Below, in pieces: positions 1 through 10,350 of a stretch of 64,000 bases of DNA; positions within the stretch are counted from its first letter, which is position 1; every line of letters starts with the position of its first letter. The stretch spans positions 93,181 through 157,180 of the forward strand of contig WOGZ01000049.1 of NCBI GenBank assembly GCA_009733775.1, given 5' to 3'. This DNA is from Alectoria sarmentosa. Its lineage: Eukaryota > Ascomycota > Lecanoromycetes > Lecanorales > Parmeliaceae. Position numbers and translations under genes: made by a program. Under the pieces are notes generated by a model. It saw only the letters and a list, made by a program, of their open reading frames with translations, was not told the origin of the DNA and ran no database searches.

Positions 1-378
1 ATAAGGGATTCATTATGCTATAATTTAATTACTGATTCGAGGACAGTATGATTGTTTGGCCGGGAGTTGATAAATTGGGACAGTGTTGCGACATTTCTCG
101 AAGAACTGATCTATATGAGGGAAGGAGCGATAAATAACAAAAGGATGTGCTGCACATTGTTCCCAATGTTCCACGTTAGCTGTAAAAACAATAGCCACAC
201 AAAGAGATTGGAATGATATGAAAACGCGCGCTACGAAAATTTTAAGCGCAGAGAAAGAGGCAGCAAGGAAATGTGAAAGCTATTGTGCCTAATATACGCT
301 CTTGTTGATCTAGCAATTTATCCCTCTCTAAAGCATGTAGGATAAGTCTCTCAAGTAGCGCACCATCCCGTAAGCACC
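1..378. other. left-edge non-coding sequence
   Basis: AT-rich sequence with no convincing reading frame or RNA gene. It lies 3' of the minus-strand gene that ends at 379 and probably holds its 3' UTR. Confidence 0.5.
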
Positions 379-1233
379 CTATGCCATCTGTTCAGCATTT
401 CCATCCCGCGTAGAAGCACTGACAGACGCTGACCCGAACAGGACGTTCTGCAGAGCCTGTATAGCCCTCTGGACCTTGAGAACCTCAGTCTCGAGATGAT
501 CATACTCCCTGACACATTTAGCGACCGACTTTCGCAGACGATACGCCCGCCTAGATGCTTTATCAGCTCTCTTCTTCCGGACGTTGAGTCTCTTGCCCGT
601 GAGATGAAAGTCCTTTGCTTGTTGTGTGAGGTCTGCAGCAGCTCTTGACTGATTCCAGCGCATGGAAACCATCTCCAAGCCTTGAGTCCGTTTCACTGCC
701 TCGATATTGCGGCCGAGAGTATCAAGGAAAGTCTGATGAGGCTGGACAATGTGAGCCTGTGGGCCTAGATCCTCTTTGTAGTGGTTTTGAAGATTCCCCA
801 AGGAGAGAAGCTCTGACTCATGATGCTGCCTCATAGCTCGGGTATGATTCGAGAGAGCAGTCACGTACCTGAAATGACTGAGACAGGCATGAGCCTGTTT
901 GGTACGAAGGGCGTACGAATGGATGCTGATACTTTCATCAAATCGGTGTCGTGCACTTTGCTGTCTGCTTGCAATTACCGCCTTGTCTGTTGCTTCACCA
1001 GTGGTTATCAAAGCCATCCTGAGAAAGTTCCACTCTTGTCCGAGAGAGTTCCATTTCTCGACAGTGACACTGGGGTCCCTAGTTTCTGGCTTGATGTCGT
1101 TGAGCTTTTCTTGTACTCGATTCAGGAATTCGAGACCCTGGGTATATTGGGAGGACATGATAGCGCTTGTATCGCCGATGGGGTGCCCGGTAGGCTTTGG
1201 ATGGCTCGGGGTGCTTTCGATCTGTACAGTCAT
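379..1233 (-). CDS. hypothetical coiled-coil protein, 284 aa
   Basis: A single open frame on the minus strand. The first true ATG in frame is at 1233; the frame stays open upstream to about 1281 but only from a TTG codon, so I start at 1233. The product is rich in charged residues and Gln. The C-terminal third (about residues 205-265) is a strongly basic, Lys/Arg-rich stretch followed by a heptad-like segment (LETEVLKVQRAIQALQNVL) that should form a coiled coil. I see no signal peptide, membrane segment or catalytic motif and recognise no family. A 17-bp minisatellite lies just upstream. Coding status rests on frame length and composition only, and an unseen intron is possible. Confidence 0.6.
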   Translation of the reverse strand: MTVQIESTPSHPKPTGHPIGDTSAIMSSQYTQGLEFLNRVQEKLNDIKPETRDPSVTVEKWNSLGQEWNFLRMALITTGEATDKAVIASRQQSARHRFDESISIHSYALRTKQAHACLSHFRYVTALSNHTRAMRQHHESELLSLGNLQNHYKEDLGPQAHIVQPHQTFLDTLGRNIEAVKRTQGLEMVSMRWNQSRAAADLTQQAKDFHLTGKRLNVRKKRADKASRRAYRLRKSVAKCVREYDHLETEVLKVQRAIQALQNVLFGSASVSASTRDGNAEQMA

Positions 1234-1298
1234 ACAGATTGGTAACGAACAACTGCTGACAATCAACCGGCATAATGGCAATCTAAGAACAATTCATC

Positions 1299-1366
1299 AC
1301 AAAGGAAAGTGTCGTACGAAGGAGAGTGTCATACAAAGAAAAATGTAACACAAAGGAGCATCATGG
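1299..1366. repeat. 17-bp minisatellite, four degenerate copies
   Basis: Four consecutive 17-base units, each starting ACAAAG or ACGAAG and mostly continuing as GGAAAGTGTC-like sequence. They lie in the presumed promoter or 5' UTR of the gene starting at 1233. Read directly from the sequence; no known family. Confidence 0.7.
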
Positions 1367-3155
1367 AGAGGGGAATAAGTACACAAAGAACTTGAGCTGG
1401 CTCAGTCACAATAGCAATAGCATTTTGTATCGCGCAGGATACCCGTCTACCCATCTTGAAAAAGTAGAGCGCAACGGGAACAACGACATCGCAGAACCAT
1501 GCAGATTTATATTGTCGGCGAAGGTCTCATCATCTGTAGCCCTGTCGATGTGAGGAACTAGCGTAAGGTATTCGCGAGGATTCTATGGGAGTATGAAGAT
1601 GACAAAATCACTGCCACCTCTTTTGTTAAATCTTTGAAACGATGCAGGAGTAGAGATTCCCAGTTCGTGGGCTTGGAGCAAGCGCTCGAGCGATGATTCA
1701 CGTGACGCAGTGCCAAGATTCTTGGCGTTTTCCACTTGCTGTCAGTTGACCAAAACCCCTTTCTTCTGGTACGGCAATCACGAGCAAGTAAGTCAACGTT
1801 TCAGGTTGTGCAGTCCAAAGACTGCCATGATTTAGGAAGAATTGAGGAGGTCTACATTCTTGGAATGAGAATCACGAACATAATCAAGAGCAATCTCTCC
1901 CATTGGAACGTTGGAAAATGCACGAGAGTTGGCGTAAGGCACTTCCTGCATTTGACTTCCTCAGTCAAAATGTTTTATAGGACCGTGCCAAAGCGGAGAA
2001 CATTAAAGTTCGAAGATCCCATTTCATGACTGGATCAAGTATGAATTAACAAAGCAAATGAGCAACGAAACGACTGGCCCCATACACGAAGGAAGCCCAC
2101 ATACAATCGATTAGCATGCCCGCAGATCAACAAATGAAGCAGAACTACAATTGCTCTACCCCTTAATTCGCCCGCTTTTTGTGGCCTGGCACCCTCTCAA
2201 TCATTCTCAAATTCAATCTCTTCTTGATGACGCTGCCTAACATTAGGTCTCAAACCCAGCCAGTACTATTTCTGAAAGGATAAAACCCATGTAATTCCAG
2301 AAAGATCTTGCAAACAGAGCCAGACCCATGGCAATATCAACAAATATGATGATGACGATAGCAGTCGAGGCGCTGGGTGTTCCCCACCAGTGAGAGACCT
2401 GTGATGGGGCTGTGTTGTATGTTTGTGCTGGGGTTTTGGGATTCATATCGCTTAGTCAGGGATGCGAAGAGCTTATGGGCTGAGTATCGGAGACCTTGAT
2501 TGGGTGTTAGCAAAGCTGAAAAGGACAGAACAAGGAGTTAATACCCCGTGTGTGGGCATTCCGGAGGTTTCAGAATGAATGTCGATGTTTTGAGAGGGAT
2601 TAGTGATGGGGTAAGAAGCCCGGATATGATGTTGTACGATGGGCGTGTGGCCAATTGAAGGATGTGTTGAAGCAGCAATCATTCGGGCATAAGGCCAATA
2701 TGCAGACATGTTCTTATATCCGTAATCCCGTGGAAGCCAGCCGGTTAGGACTCAGCGTTGACTCCGATGCGTTGTTCTGTTGACAAAACTGGACACACTT
2801 GTTTGAAAGAACGTCCGTGTTTGCATCTTGGAATTTCGAGCAAATCATAGCAACATTATAAGCCAGAGCTTTCGACTTTGGTAATCTTTATAGGTAAAAT
2901 ACATTTTACTGTATAACGGAAGTCGTGCACAATGCTGACTGGCCGCTCGCAACTGCCAGTGGAAAATGTGAATCAGGCAGCTACCGCGCTAGTTGTCTTT
3001 GCCGCTGGTGTTTCTTTCATGCCAAACTCACTTAGATCTCACACTTCATTTTCTTCTTTGCAAGCCCCCAATTAGCATCGTTCCCGCCTCACAGTTACAC
3101 ATTTTCTGTATACTTTCTTAGGACAGTCCTACTTGGCTTTGCTAAAATAAGCATT
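1367..3155. other. intergenic stretch with only short ORFs
   Basis: Nearly 1.8 kb without a convincing long gene. It contains several sub-100-codon frames on both strands. Only the minus-strand frame at 2243-2446 has a protein-like feature (one membrane segment) and is listed separately. The last 150 bases before 3156 are pyrimidine-rich, as in a fungal promoter. Confidence 0.5.
2243..2446 (-). CDS. possible small single-pass membrane protein, 67 aa
   Basis: A short frame with a true ATG at 2446. Residues about 27-48 (STAIVIIIFVDIAMGLALFA) form one clear hydrophobic segment, preceded by a polar N-terminus. No family is recognised and there is no intron. It could be a real small gene or chance; only the membrane segment argues for it. 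Confidence 0.25.
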   Translation of the reverse strand: MNPKTPAQTYNTAPSQVSHWWGTPSASTAIVIIIFVDIAMGLALFARSFWNYMGFILSEIVLAGFET

Positions 3156-3684
3156 ATGTCCCCCGCACTCGAGGCTCTCTCAACCATCCTCTTAGATCCA
3201 GATTCAACATCATCATCGCGCAGATATGCCGCCGCGACAGAGCTTGAAAAAACCCAGGCTTACTTGTACGATTGCTTTGACAGCTCAATGGCTGCGAGCA
3301 AAGCCCTGATTGGAACCTACCACTCTGTGTTGAAAATGCACAAAATCTGCATCCAAGTGCTAAGACAGCACTTGGCCCTGGGCCGACCTAATTCTGTCAA
3401 TGTTCAGCATATTCAGGCACAGAAGACCCAGTTCGAACAAGCCATGCTGGAGATGGAGTCGATTCAATTCAAGACCATGCAAACGATTCAGCTGCTGCAT
3501 GACAGTAGTAAGTGAATCCTTTGGGAGATATTGGGGTTGTATAAATAGATTTACCACAGATCAACTCGTCATTCGGACTCTTCGAAAATTGAAGCAGCCA
3601 GAAGAGGAGAACAAGGAAGGCTGCAAGCGCAAAGCTGATGAGACAGAGGGCGAACCGGATCCTGAATCTAGTGAGGCAGAGTAA
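3156..3684 (+). CDS. hypothetical two-exon protein, 158 aa
   Basis: Exon 1 is 3156-3507 and exon 2 is 3560-3684, joined across a 52-bp intron with a GTAAGT donor and an ACCACAG acceptor. The splice keeps the frame and replaces an early stop with an acidic/basic tail (EEENKEGCKRKADETEGEPD). The first exon is mostly helical with many Gln and Met, suggesting a small helical-bundle protein. No family is recognised and I assign no function. The terminal GAGTAAGTGG also looks like a donor; splicing to an acceptor near 3762 would instead end the protein at 3781 with a slightly different C-terminus. It is convergent with the C1-THF synthase gene, whose stop is 196 bp away. Confidence 0.6.
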
Positions 3685-3879
3685 GTGGACCTTCGATTTC
3701 TCGAAGCTGGCATTTCACGCTTGACGTGAACCCGTCTTGATAAGCGCATTTTATTTTTCAAGAATATCTGTTCCAGCATGATAGCGCCGGTGTTGAAGAT
3801 GCTCATGTTTCGTAGGCGCCGTACGGCGCAGATGTTGAAGATGTTTTTGAGGGTATCATGCTGGGTATGCCGCTAACAA

Positions 3880-6800
3880 TCAGAATAGGCCATCGATCTC
3901 ACCCGTCTCCGGATCAACATCCACATTCAGGTAGCCGGGTGCAGTAGGAAGTCCGGGAATGGTTTGGATATCGGCAGCCAGAGCATATCTATGGTGGTCA
4001 GCAAGACGGTTAGTGGAATTTGGAGGCTTGCTACTGACAGGTATCCTGCACCAACTGCCAATCGAACATCCCTGATCGGCACCGTGAAACCAGTTGGCGC
4101 TCCCTTTAAAGCAGGGTCATGGCTGAGCGAGTACTGCGTCTTTGCAATGCAGATCGGCAGGTTGCCGAAGCCTTGCTTCTCATAGGTGTCCACTTTCTTC
4201 TGTGCCAATTCACTGAACTCAACCTTCTCTGCCCCATACATGATCTTCCCAATTCTCTCGATTCGTTCTTGAACGCTGCCATCTAGACTGTACAGAAGCT
4301 TGAAATCCTTCTCTTGAGAACTTGCAGTGATGACACCCTTTGCCAAGTCAACGGCGCCTTTGCCTCCTTCTGCCCAGTGATTCGCTGGGATGGCGTCGGC
4401 TGCGCCGGCTGCGAGCGCTTCTTCTCGGACGACTGCGATTTCAGCATCTGTGTCCGTCTCGAACTTGTTGATGGCTACGACTACCGGTATGCCATATTGC
4501 CTTGCGTTTGAGATGTGCTTTCTCAGGTTTACACAACCTTCTCTCAATATGTCGATGTTCTCGGTGCGGTAGACTTCGTGCAATGCTCCACCAGGAGTGA
4601 TCTCAGGTCCTCCACCGTGCACCTTCAGCGCTCTGACTGTAGCCACCACGATCACGACATCTGGGACTAGCCCAGAAGAGCGGCACTTGATGTTGAAGAA
4701 GCGCTCGCCACCCATCGTAAAGTCGAATCCAGCTTCCGTCACCACAAATCCTGTCTTTTCATTGTAGTCCTCATCAGATTCAGTCCCGGCCAGCTTCAAA
4801 GCCAGCTTGTCGGCAAGGACAGAACTTGCACCGATACTGATGTTAGCAAAGGGACCAGCATGGACGAACACGGGGGTGCCTTCCAACGTCTGCATGAGGT
4901 TGGGCTTGATGGCATCTTTCATAAGCGCGGTGAGAGAGCCTCCTGCTCCAATGTCATTGCAGGTGACGGGATCTCCATTTCTTGATGTGGCCACAACCAT
5001 TCGTCCCAGTCTATCACGCATATCACCAAGATCGTTGCTGAGAGCAAGGATCGCCATGCACTCGCTAGCAACGGATATATCAAAGCCAGTCTCTCTCTCG
5101 GTACCCTTTTCTGTCGGTGCTTTTCCCACAGTTATCGATCGCAAGTGGCGATCATTGACGTCTAGTACCCGTCTCCAAGTGATTGTCTCTGGGTCAATGT
5201 CCAATCTGGCGAATTTGTGTATCTCGTCCTGAGTCAATTCGTCCGGGTTGGTCTTTTCAATGCCGAGCTTCTTCAGCCTCTTGAACATGACTGGTTGAAA
5301 TTCCCTCTTGCCTTTCTTTGCTGGTACAAGTCGCTTGTAGAGCGGACCGTCTTTCTGCGCTGACTCATGGAACATCCTCGTCTCGATAGCGGCAGCCAGA
5401 AGGTTGTTTGCTGCTGAGATGGCGTGAATGTCACCAGTCAAATGCAGGTTAAATTCGTCCATTGGAATGACTTGACTGAAGCCACCTCCAGCAGCGCCTC
5501 CCTTGATCCCAAATGTAGGTCCTTGACTAGGCTGCCGTACGTTCGCAAACGCTATGCGGCCTAGATGTCCTGCTAATGCTTGAGTCAAGCCCACGGTGGT
5601 CGTGGACTTCCCTTCCCCCAGCGGAGTTGGTGTTATACCGGTGACGAGAACATATCGACCGTTTTTTCTATGACTTAGCCTTTGCAGTAGAGTCAAATCA
5701 ACTTTAGCCTTGTAGGCACCGTACGGTTCAAGCTCATGGGGTGCTATGCCGACTTCTTTCGCTACCATTGTGATTGGCTTCGGTCTTTGTGCTCTTGAGA
5801 TTGCAATATCGGATGGGACAGGGGTGAGGAGCTTGAGAGGTAGAGGCTTGATATGGCGAGCTTTTTGTCGTTCGAAATAGGTCGTAGCAGCGTCAATGAC
5901 GTTTTGGAGAAGCATGGCGACGGTCATAGGTCCCACGCCTCCAGGCACAGGTGTGATTTTAGAAGCCACATCAGCTGCAGACTCGAAGTCCACGTCCCCA
6001 ACAAGCCGCTGGCCTGATTTTTTCAACTCGTCTGGGATGTAGTTCGTGCCAACATCAATGACCACGGCTCCAGGTTTCACCCATTCACCTTTGACGAAGT
6101 TGGGCTTTCCTATTGCAGCAACTAATACATCCGCTTGCTTGATGTGATGCTCTAGATTTTGCGTCCTCGAGTGGCACACTGTAACAGTAGCATCCGCGTT
6201 CCTCAAAAGGGCGCTGACAGGACTGCCAACTATATCACTACGGCCGAGTACCACTGCGTTCTTTCCCTTGAGCTCTACTCCACTCTCTCGTAGTAGCACC
6301 ATGACCCCTTTTGGTGTACATGGTGTGAACAAAGGGTGTCCTCCCCGCTTCGATAGCTCTCCGATGTTGCTCGTCCCGAATCCATCCACATCCTTCTCTT
6401 CTGCAACTGCGGACGTTATGGCATGCTCCGAAATGTGCTTTGGCACTGGCAACTGGACGAGTATGCCATGAATCGAAGGGTCATTGTTGAATTGCGTAAT
6501 ATGTTGTAGCAGCTCGGGTTCCGAGATGGACTCTGGGTAGTTTACCAGATTGCAGATGATGTTTGCCTCCTCCGCAGCCTTCAACTTCATGCGGACATAC
6601 GTGCTCGAGTCCGATCTGTCGCCCACTTGTACAATGGTTAGGGAAGGCTTGTATCGAGGATTAGTCTCTTGTATTTTCTTGATCTCTGCGTTGATTTTTT
6701 CTCGTATACTCTTGGCAATGGCGGTGCCATCAATCTTTTCCGCCGCCATAGTGCGGGTCTTGCTTGAGGCTTGCCTCTTGTTCTGTGTTACCCAAGCTGT

Positions 6801-7016
6801 CGACTTGATAACGCCGAGAGAGTTGGACGCTGAAGGCCGAATGGCTGTCCTTTTATTCGCAACAGAAGCTCCAGACAGCAGAGAGGGTTGGTAGGCTGGG
6901 TACGACCGACAGCTTGGAAACGGACGAATGTAGCAGGTGGATGTGCGATTGCGGAGCAATTGAAGGTGCGTTAGCCTCGTTGCTTCCGAAGATCTCGGAG
7001 CGCAGTGAATGAGCAT
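3880..7016 (-). CDS. ADE3: C1-tetrahydrofolate synthase, trifunctional (mitochondrial/cytosolic), 1028 aa
   Basis: Exon 1 is 4039-7016 and exon 2 is 3880-3988, separated by a 50-bp intron with a CACTAAC branch site. Without the splice the C-terminus is wrong; with it the protein ends in the family-like IQTIPGLPTAPGY followed by an acidic tail. The enzyme interconverts one-carbon units on tetrahydrofolate: methylenetetrahydrofolate dehydrogenase and methenyl-THF cyclohydrolase (about residues 90-390, with YVRMKLK holding the catalytic Lys) and 10-formyl-THF synthetase (about 400-1028, with P-loop TPLGEGKSTTTVG near 460). It feeds purine and formyl-methionine synthesis. Residues 1-89 are rich in Arg, Ser and Thr and look like a mitochondrial presequence. 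Met90 at 6749 begins MAAEKIDG, where cytosolic family members start, so both compartments may be served. It is divergent from eIF3i. Confidence 0.95.
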
Positions 7017-7329
7017 TGTATGTGCCTCTACGGGGCTAGCTAGCTGCCAATCGTATCAAAACCATCGTAGATCGTGCAACAGGCCAAGGCTTATATCCTG
7101 AACATTCAACAAATTGCTTTACAAAATGGAGCCAAAAGAATTCCTCAATGCTCAATCTCGGCCCTGGGAATTTTTCCAGAAGCCTGTGGGGCTGGAGTTA
7201 ACCGGGCCCCAGAGTTTAACCCTAAGCGGGCGCCTTTTCGGGATGGATTAATAAGGTTCTCTTAGCCATGAATCGCCAAAAAGTTCCCACGAGTAATTTG
7301 TAAATGATCTTTCTTACTTCAACGCAAAC
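7017..7329. promoter_or_regulatory. divergent promoter of the C1-THF synthase and eIF3i genes
   Basis: A 313-bp gap between two divergent start codons, so it must hold both promoters or their 5' UTRs. No clear TATA box stands out. Inferred from gene orientation only. Confidence 0.6.
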
Positions 7330-8574
7330 ATGAGACCAATATTATTGCAGGGCCACGTAAGGATGATTTACAGTCTTCAAGGTACAACTGGTATTAATAC
7401 ATTTCGTATAGGAACGGTCCTTGACTCAGATCAAGTGAGCCTCTTCGCAACTGACAGCCTCCTACGGACTCTCCTCTGACTCTTACCCACAGATACACCA
7501 AAGACGGCGACATTCTCTTCTCTTGCGCCAAAGACCAAGTAATATGCGCCTGGTTTTCCGCCAATGGCGAACGCCTCGGCACCTACCACGGTCACCAAGG
7601 TGCCCTCTGGACCATCGACATCGACCCTAGCACCACTCTCCTCGCCTCCGGCGCCGCCGACAATACCGTCCGCCTCTGGGACGTCCGTACGGGCAAATGC
7701 ATAAAGGTATGGGACTTCAATACGGCTGTCAAGAGAGTCGAGTTTAATGAAGATGGGACGAAATTGCTCGCTGTGACGGAGAAGAGAATGGGGTATTTGG
7801 GGACGATTGTGGTACTGGACGTGAACGTGGATGTAGAAGCGGAACAGAGTGATGAGAGGAGTTTGATCATCGATTGCGAAGAGAGTAAGGCGACGGTGGC
7901 GGGGTGGAGTTATTTGAGTAGGTATATTATTGCAGGGCACGAGGATGGGACTGTCAGTCAGTACGATGCGAAGGTATGCTCTCTACCACGTTCACAGGTG
8001 CAGAGAGGGAGTCTGATCATGGCCTGCAGTCTGGCGAACTCCTGATCAACGAGCCCGCACACGAAGACGGCATGCAAGTCACCGACCTCCAAATGTCCTC
8101 GGACCGCACCTACTTCATTACCGCCTCCAAAGACAAAACCGCAAAAGTACGCCCCCTCTTCCTCCTCCTTCCCTCTCACCCATCACGTACTAATGCACCT
8201 TCCAGCTCATCTCCGCCCGCGATCTCACGCCCCTAAAAACCTACCCCTCCGACACCCCCCTCAATACCGCCGCCATCACCCCGAAAAAACCCTTCGTGAT
8301 CCTCGGCGGCGGCCAAGCCGCCATGGACGTCACCACCACTTCCAGCCGGCAAGGAAAATTCGAAGCCCGCTTTTACCACAAAGTATTCGAAGACGAGATC
8401 GGCCGCGTAAAAGGGCATTTCGGGCCGCTGAATACGATTGCGGTGGATCCGTTGGGGAGAGGGTATGCGAGTGGCGGGGAGGACGGGTATGTGAGGGTAC
8501 ATGCGTTCGATAGGGGGTATTTCGATTTCGGGTACGAGGTGGAGAGGGAGATGGGGTTGGTCGGGAAGCGGTAG
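7330..8574 (+). CDS. TIF34: eukaryotic translation initiation factor 3 subunit I (eIF3i), 338 aa
   Basis: Five exons: 7330-7356, 7412-7434, 7493-7973, 8030-8146 and 8206-8574. All junctions are GT-AG and the frame is kept throughout. The first two exons are tiny (27 and 23 nt) and encode MRPILLQGHERSLTQIK, the expected eIF3i N-terminus, which confirms the splicing. The product is a seven-bladed WD40 propeller; visible signatures include NTVRLWDVRTGK, IIAGHEDGTVSQYDAK, ASKDKTAK and SGGEDGYVRVH. The stretch GGGQAAMDVTTTSSRQGKFE is typical of eIF3i. It is a scaffold subunit of eIF3, which recruits mRNA to the 40S ribosome in the cytoplasm. Confidence 0.95.
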
Positions 8575-9372
8575 GGTAGAAACGCAGGGGTGCGTCATGA
8601 GCATTATGTATGCCTGGCTGTGGAGTTTGTCGGAAGAAAAGCAACAACATTCAATGCTTTTGCTACAGATGACCTGCTTGAGATTACGCGCAGCATGAAT
8701 CTTGCCGACTCCATTTACCTTGCATTCACATCCAAACGTTCCTCGGATGTAGCGAAACGAAACAGGAGCCTGTCGCATGAGACAGTCAACGTGACAGATA
8801 TGAATAGCTCCATCTAGGCATTATCAACATGGGTCAATGACGCGTGGCTCAGATGTCTCAAGATTTACCACTAAAATTGGACTCTGTAATATGATCGGTT
8901 TGAGGGTTCGTTGGCAGTGTGGATAATCTCCGGAATTGCGGCACGTCAAAATAGGCAACATTTCACGATGATGTGCAGTGGAATTTAGATGTAGATATGT
9001 GCTTTTACCATACTTTAGCGACCACGATAGCAATTGATCTCAACAAGCCAGGTTGAATGTTTCGTCGGTCCATGTAGCTGTAGCAACCTCCAGTATCCCT
9101 TCACCTTCGACAAAGATCTCCTCGACAAGATGGATTGAAACAGATTATGTACAACAACAGGCACTGGTGTGAAGAAAGCGAATGCTGCTCAGCAGACACT
9201 TGAATGCGACAAAGATGAAGAATTGAATGGTGTGCAAATGCAGCAAATGATAGGTTTCACGCTTGACCGCCTCATGTTCTTCAGCTCCCAAAAGAAGCAA
9301 TCCTCCCGCACGCGCGCTAGATGTCTGAACTCGCAATAGACATCCCTCATGAATCCGACGAATTATTCCCTT
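8575..9372. other. convergent intergenic region
   Basis: About 800 bp between the ends of eIF3i and the minus-strand CAP-protein gene. Only short overlapping frames are seen, so it should hold 3' UTRs and terminators. Confidence 0.55.
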
Positions 9373-10350
9373 TTATGACACATCGCAAGTCAACATGCCC
9401 TGGTAAACGTCAGGGAAGACCTGAGATGCGGGGTCCGTGGCATCCAAGAAGTTACAGCCAAGCTTCGTGTACTGCGGGTTCATCAGAATTTGAGCGTGAT
9501 CCGTTTGGCCTTGGGTGTTCATGTGAGTTGCAGCGGTGGCATCGGAGCAAGGAAAGTCGGGGATTTCATCGCCAAGCTCGCAAATCCAGCCGAGGTACAA
9601 CAGATCCATGGGTCCTAACTCTCCTTGACTCGATGGCCCTGTCAAGGTGGAAGAACCTTGGGCGATGACTTGTCCCAGTGACGGGGGAACGTTGTGGTGG
9701 GTCATTGAGTTGGCGCCGTTTGCAGAATTCGTGCTCGCTGACACACCTGCAAGTCCGTCGTCCCAGGTAAAGGTGCCAAGACCTTGTTTCGAACGCCATT
9801 TGTTTGCAACACCAACGACGTTCTGGCCGCCAATCGTTGCTCCGGATCCACCTGATGACGGTGCAGGGTTGACTACGACCGGTGATGGGGCCGGGGCGGG
9901 TGCCGGGGCAGGCTTAGGGACAGCTGCTGGGGCAGGCTTAGGGGCTGGGACTGGTGCTGGTGCTGGTGCTGGGGTGCTTGGCTTCTCGGCCTCTTTTGGC
10001 TGTTGATGTTGTGGTGCGGCTTGCTCGTTGCCATTCGAATGAGAATTGGCTTGCGCGGCGACGTGGTAATCTGCGTTGACATGGACTTCTGCACCGGCTT
10101 CATTAGGGTTGGCGGCGGCAGCTGGGGTCGGCGCAGTAGCACAACCGATACATATAGTAGAGACGGCCTCGGCAATGTCTACCACTTCCGTGACTTGGCC
10201 TTGAGCGTTCTTGAGATAGTCGACGGCGACAATGGGATCTTGACGTTTGTGGTGGTGGTGATGGTGGACAAGCGGGTTGTTCAGCTTGTAGTGAGGATGA
10301 GCAATAGCGCCAGCGCCGAGGAGGACAGAGAGAAGGACTGAAGTACGCAT
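9373..10350 (-). CDS. secreted CAP/SCP (PR-1-like) domain protein, 325 aa
   Basis: A single exon with a true ATG at 10350. Residues 1-17 form a signal peptide. Next comes a short pro-region with a natural His6 run followed by Lys-Arg, a likely Kex2 cleavage site. The middle (about 90-165) is a low-complexity Pro/Ala linker of PAPAPAP-type repeats. The C-terminal 150 residues are the CAP domain: VVGVANKWRSKQGLGTFTWD, TNSANGANSMTHHNV, and a late CDVS end. CAP proteins are secreted and in fungi bind sterols or other lipids and affect host or microbe interactions; the exact role here is unknown. The 5' UTR side carries a purine/pyrimidine microsatellite. Confidence 0.85.
   Translation of the reverse strand: MRTSVLLSVLLGAGAIAHPHYKLNNPLVHHHHHHKRQDPIVAVDYLKNAQGQVTEVVDIAEAVSTICIGCATAPTPAAAANPNEAGAEVHVNADYHVAAQANSHSNGNEQAAPQHQQPKEAEKPSTPAPAPAPVPAPKPAPAAVPKPAPAPAPAPSPVVVNPAPSSGGSGATIGGQNVVGVANKWRSKQGLGTFTWDDGLAGVSASTNSANGANSMTHHNVPPSLGQVIAQGSSTLTGPSSQGELGPMDLLYLGWICELGDEIPDFPCSDATAATHMNTQGQTDHAQILMNPQYTKLGCNFLDATDPASQVFPDVYQGMLTCDVS

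Noticed and set aside
9647..10006. Plus-strand Gly/Ala-rich frame
   Set aside because: Antisense shadow of the Pro/Ala linker of the CAP protein.
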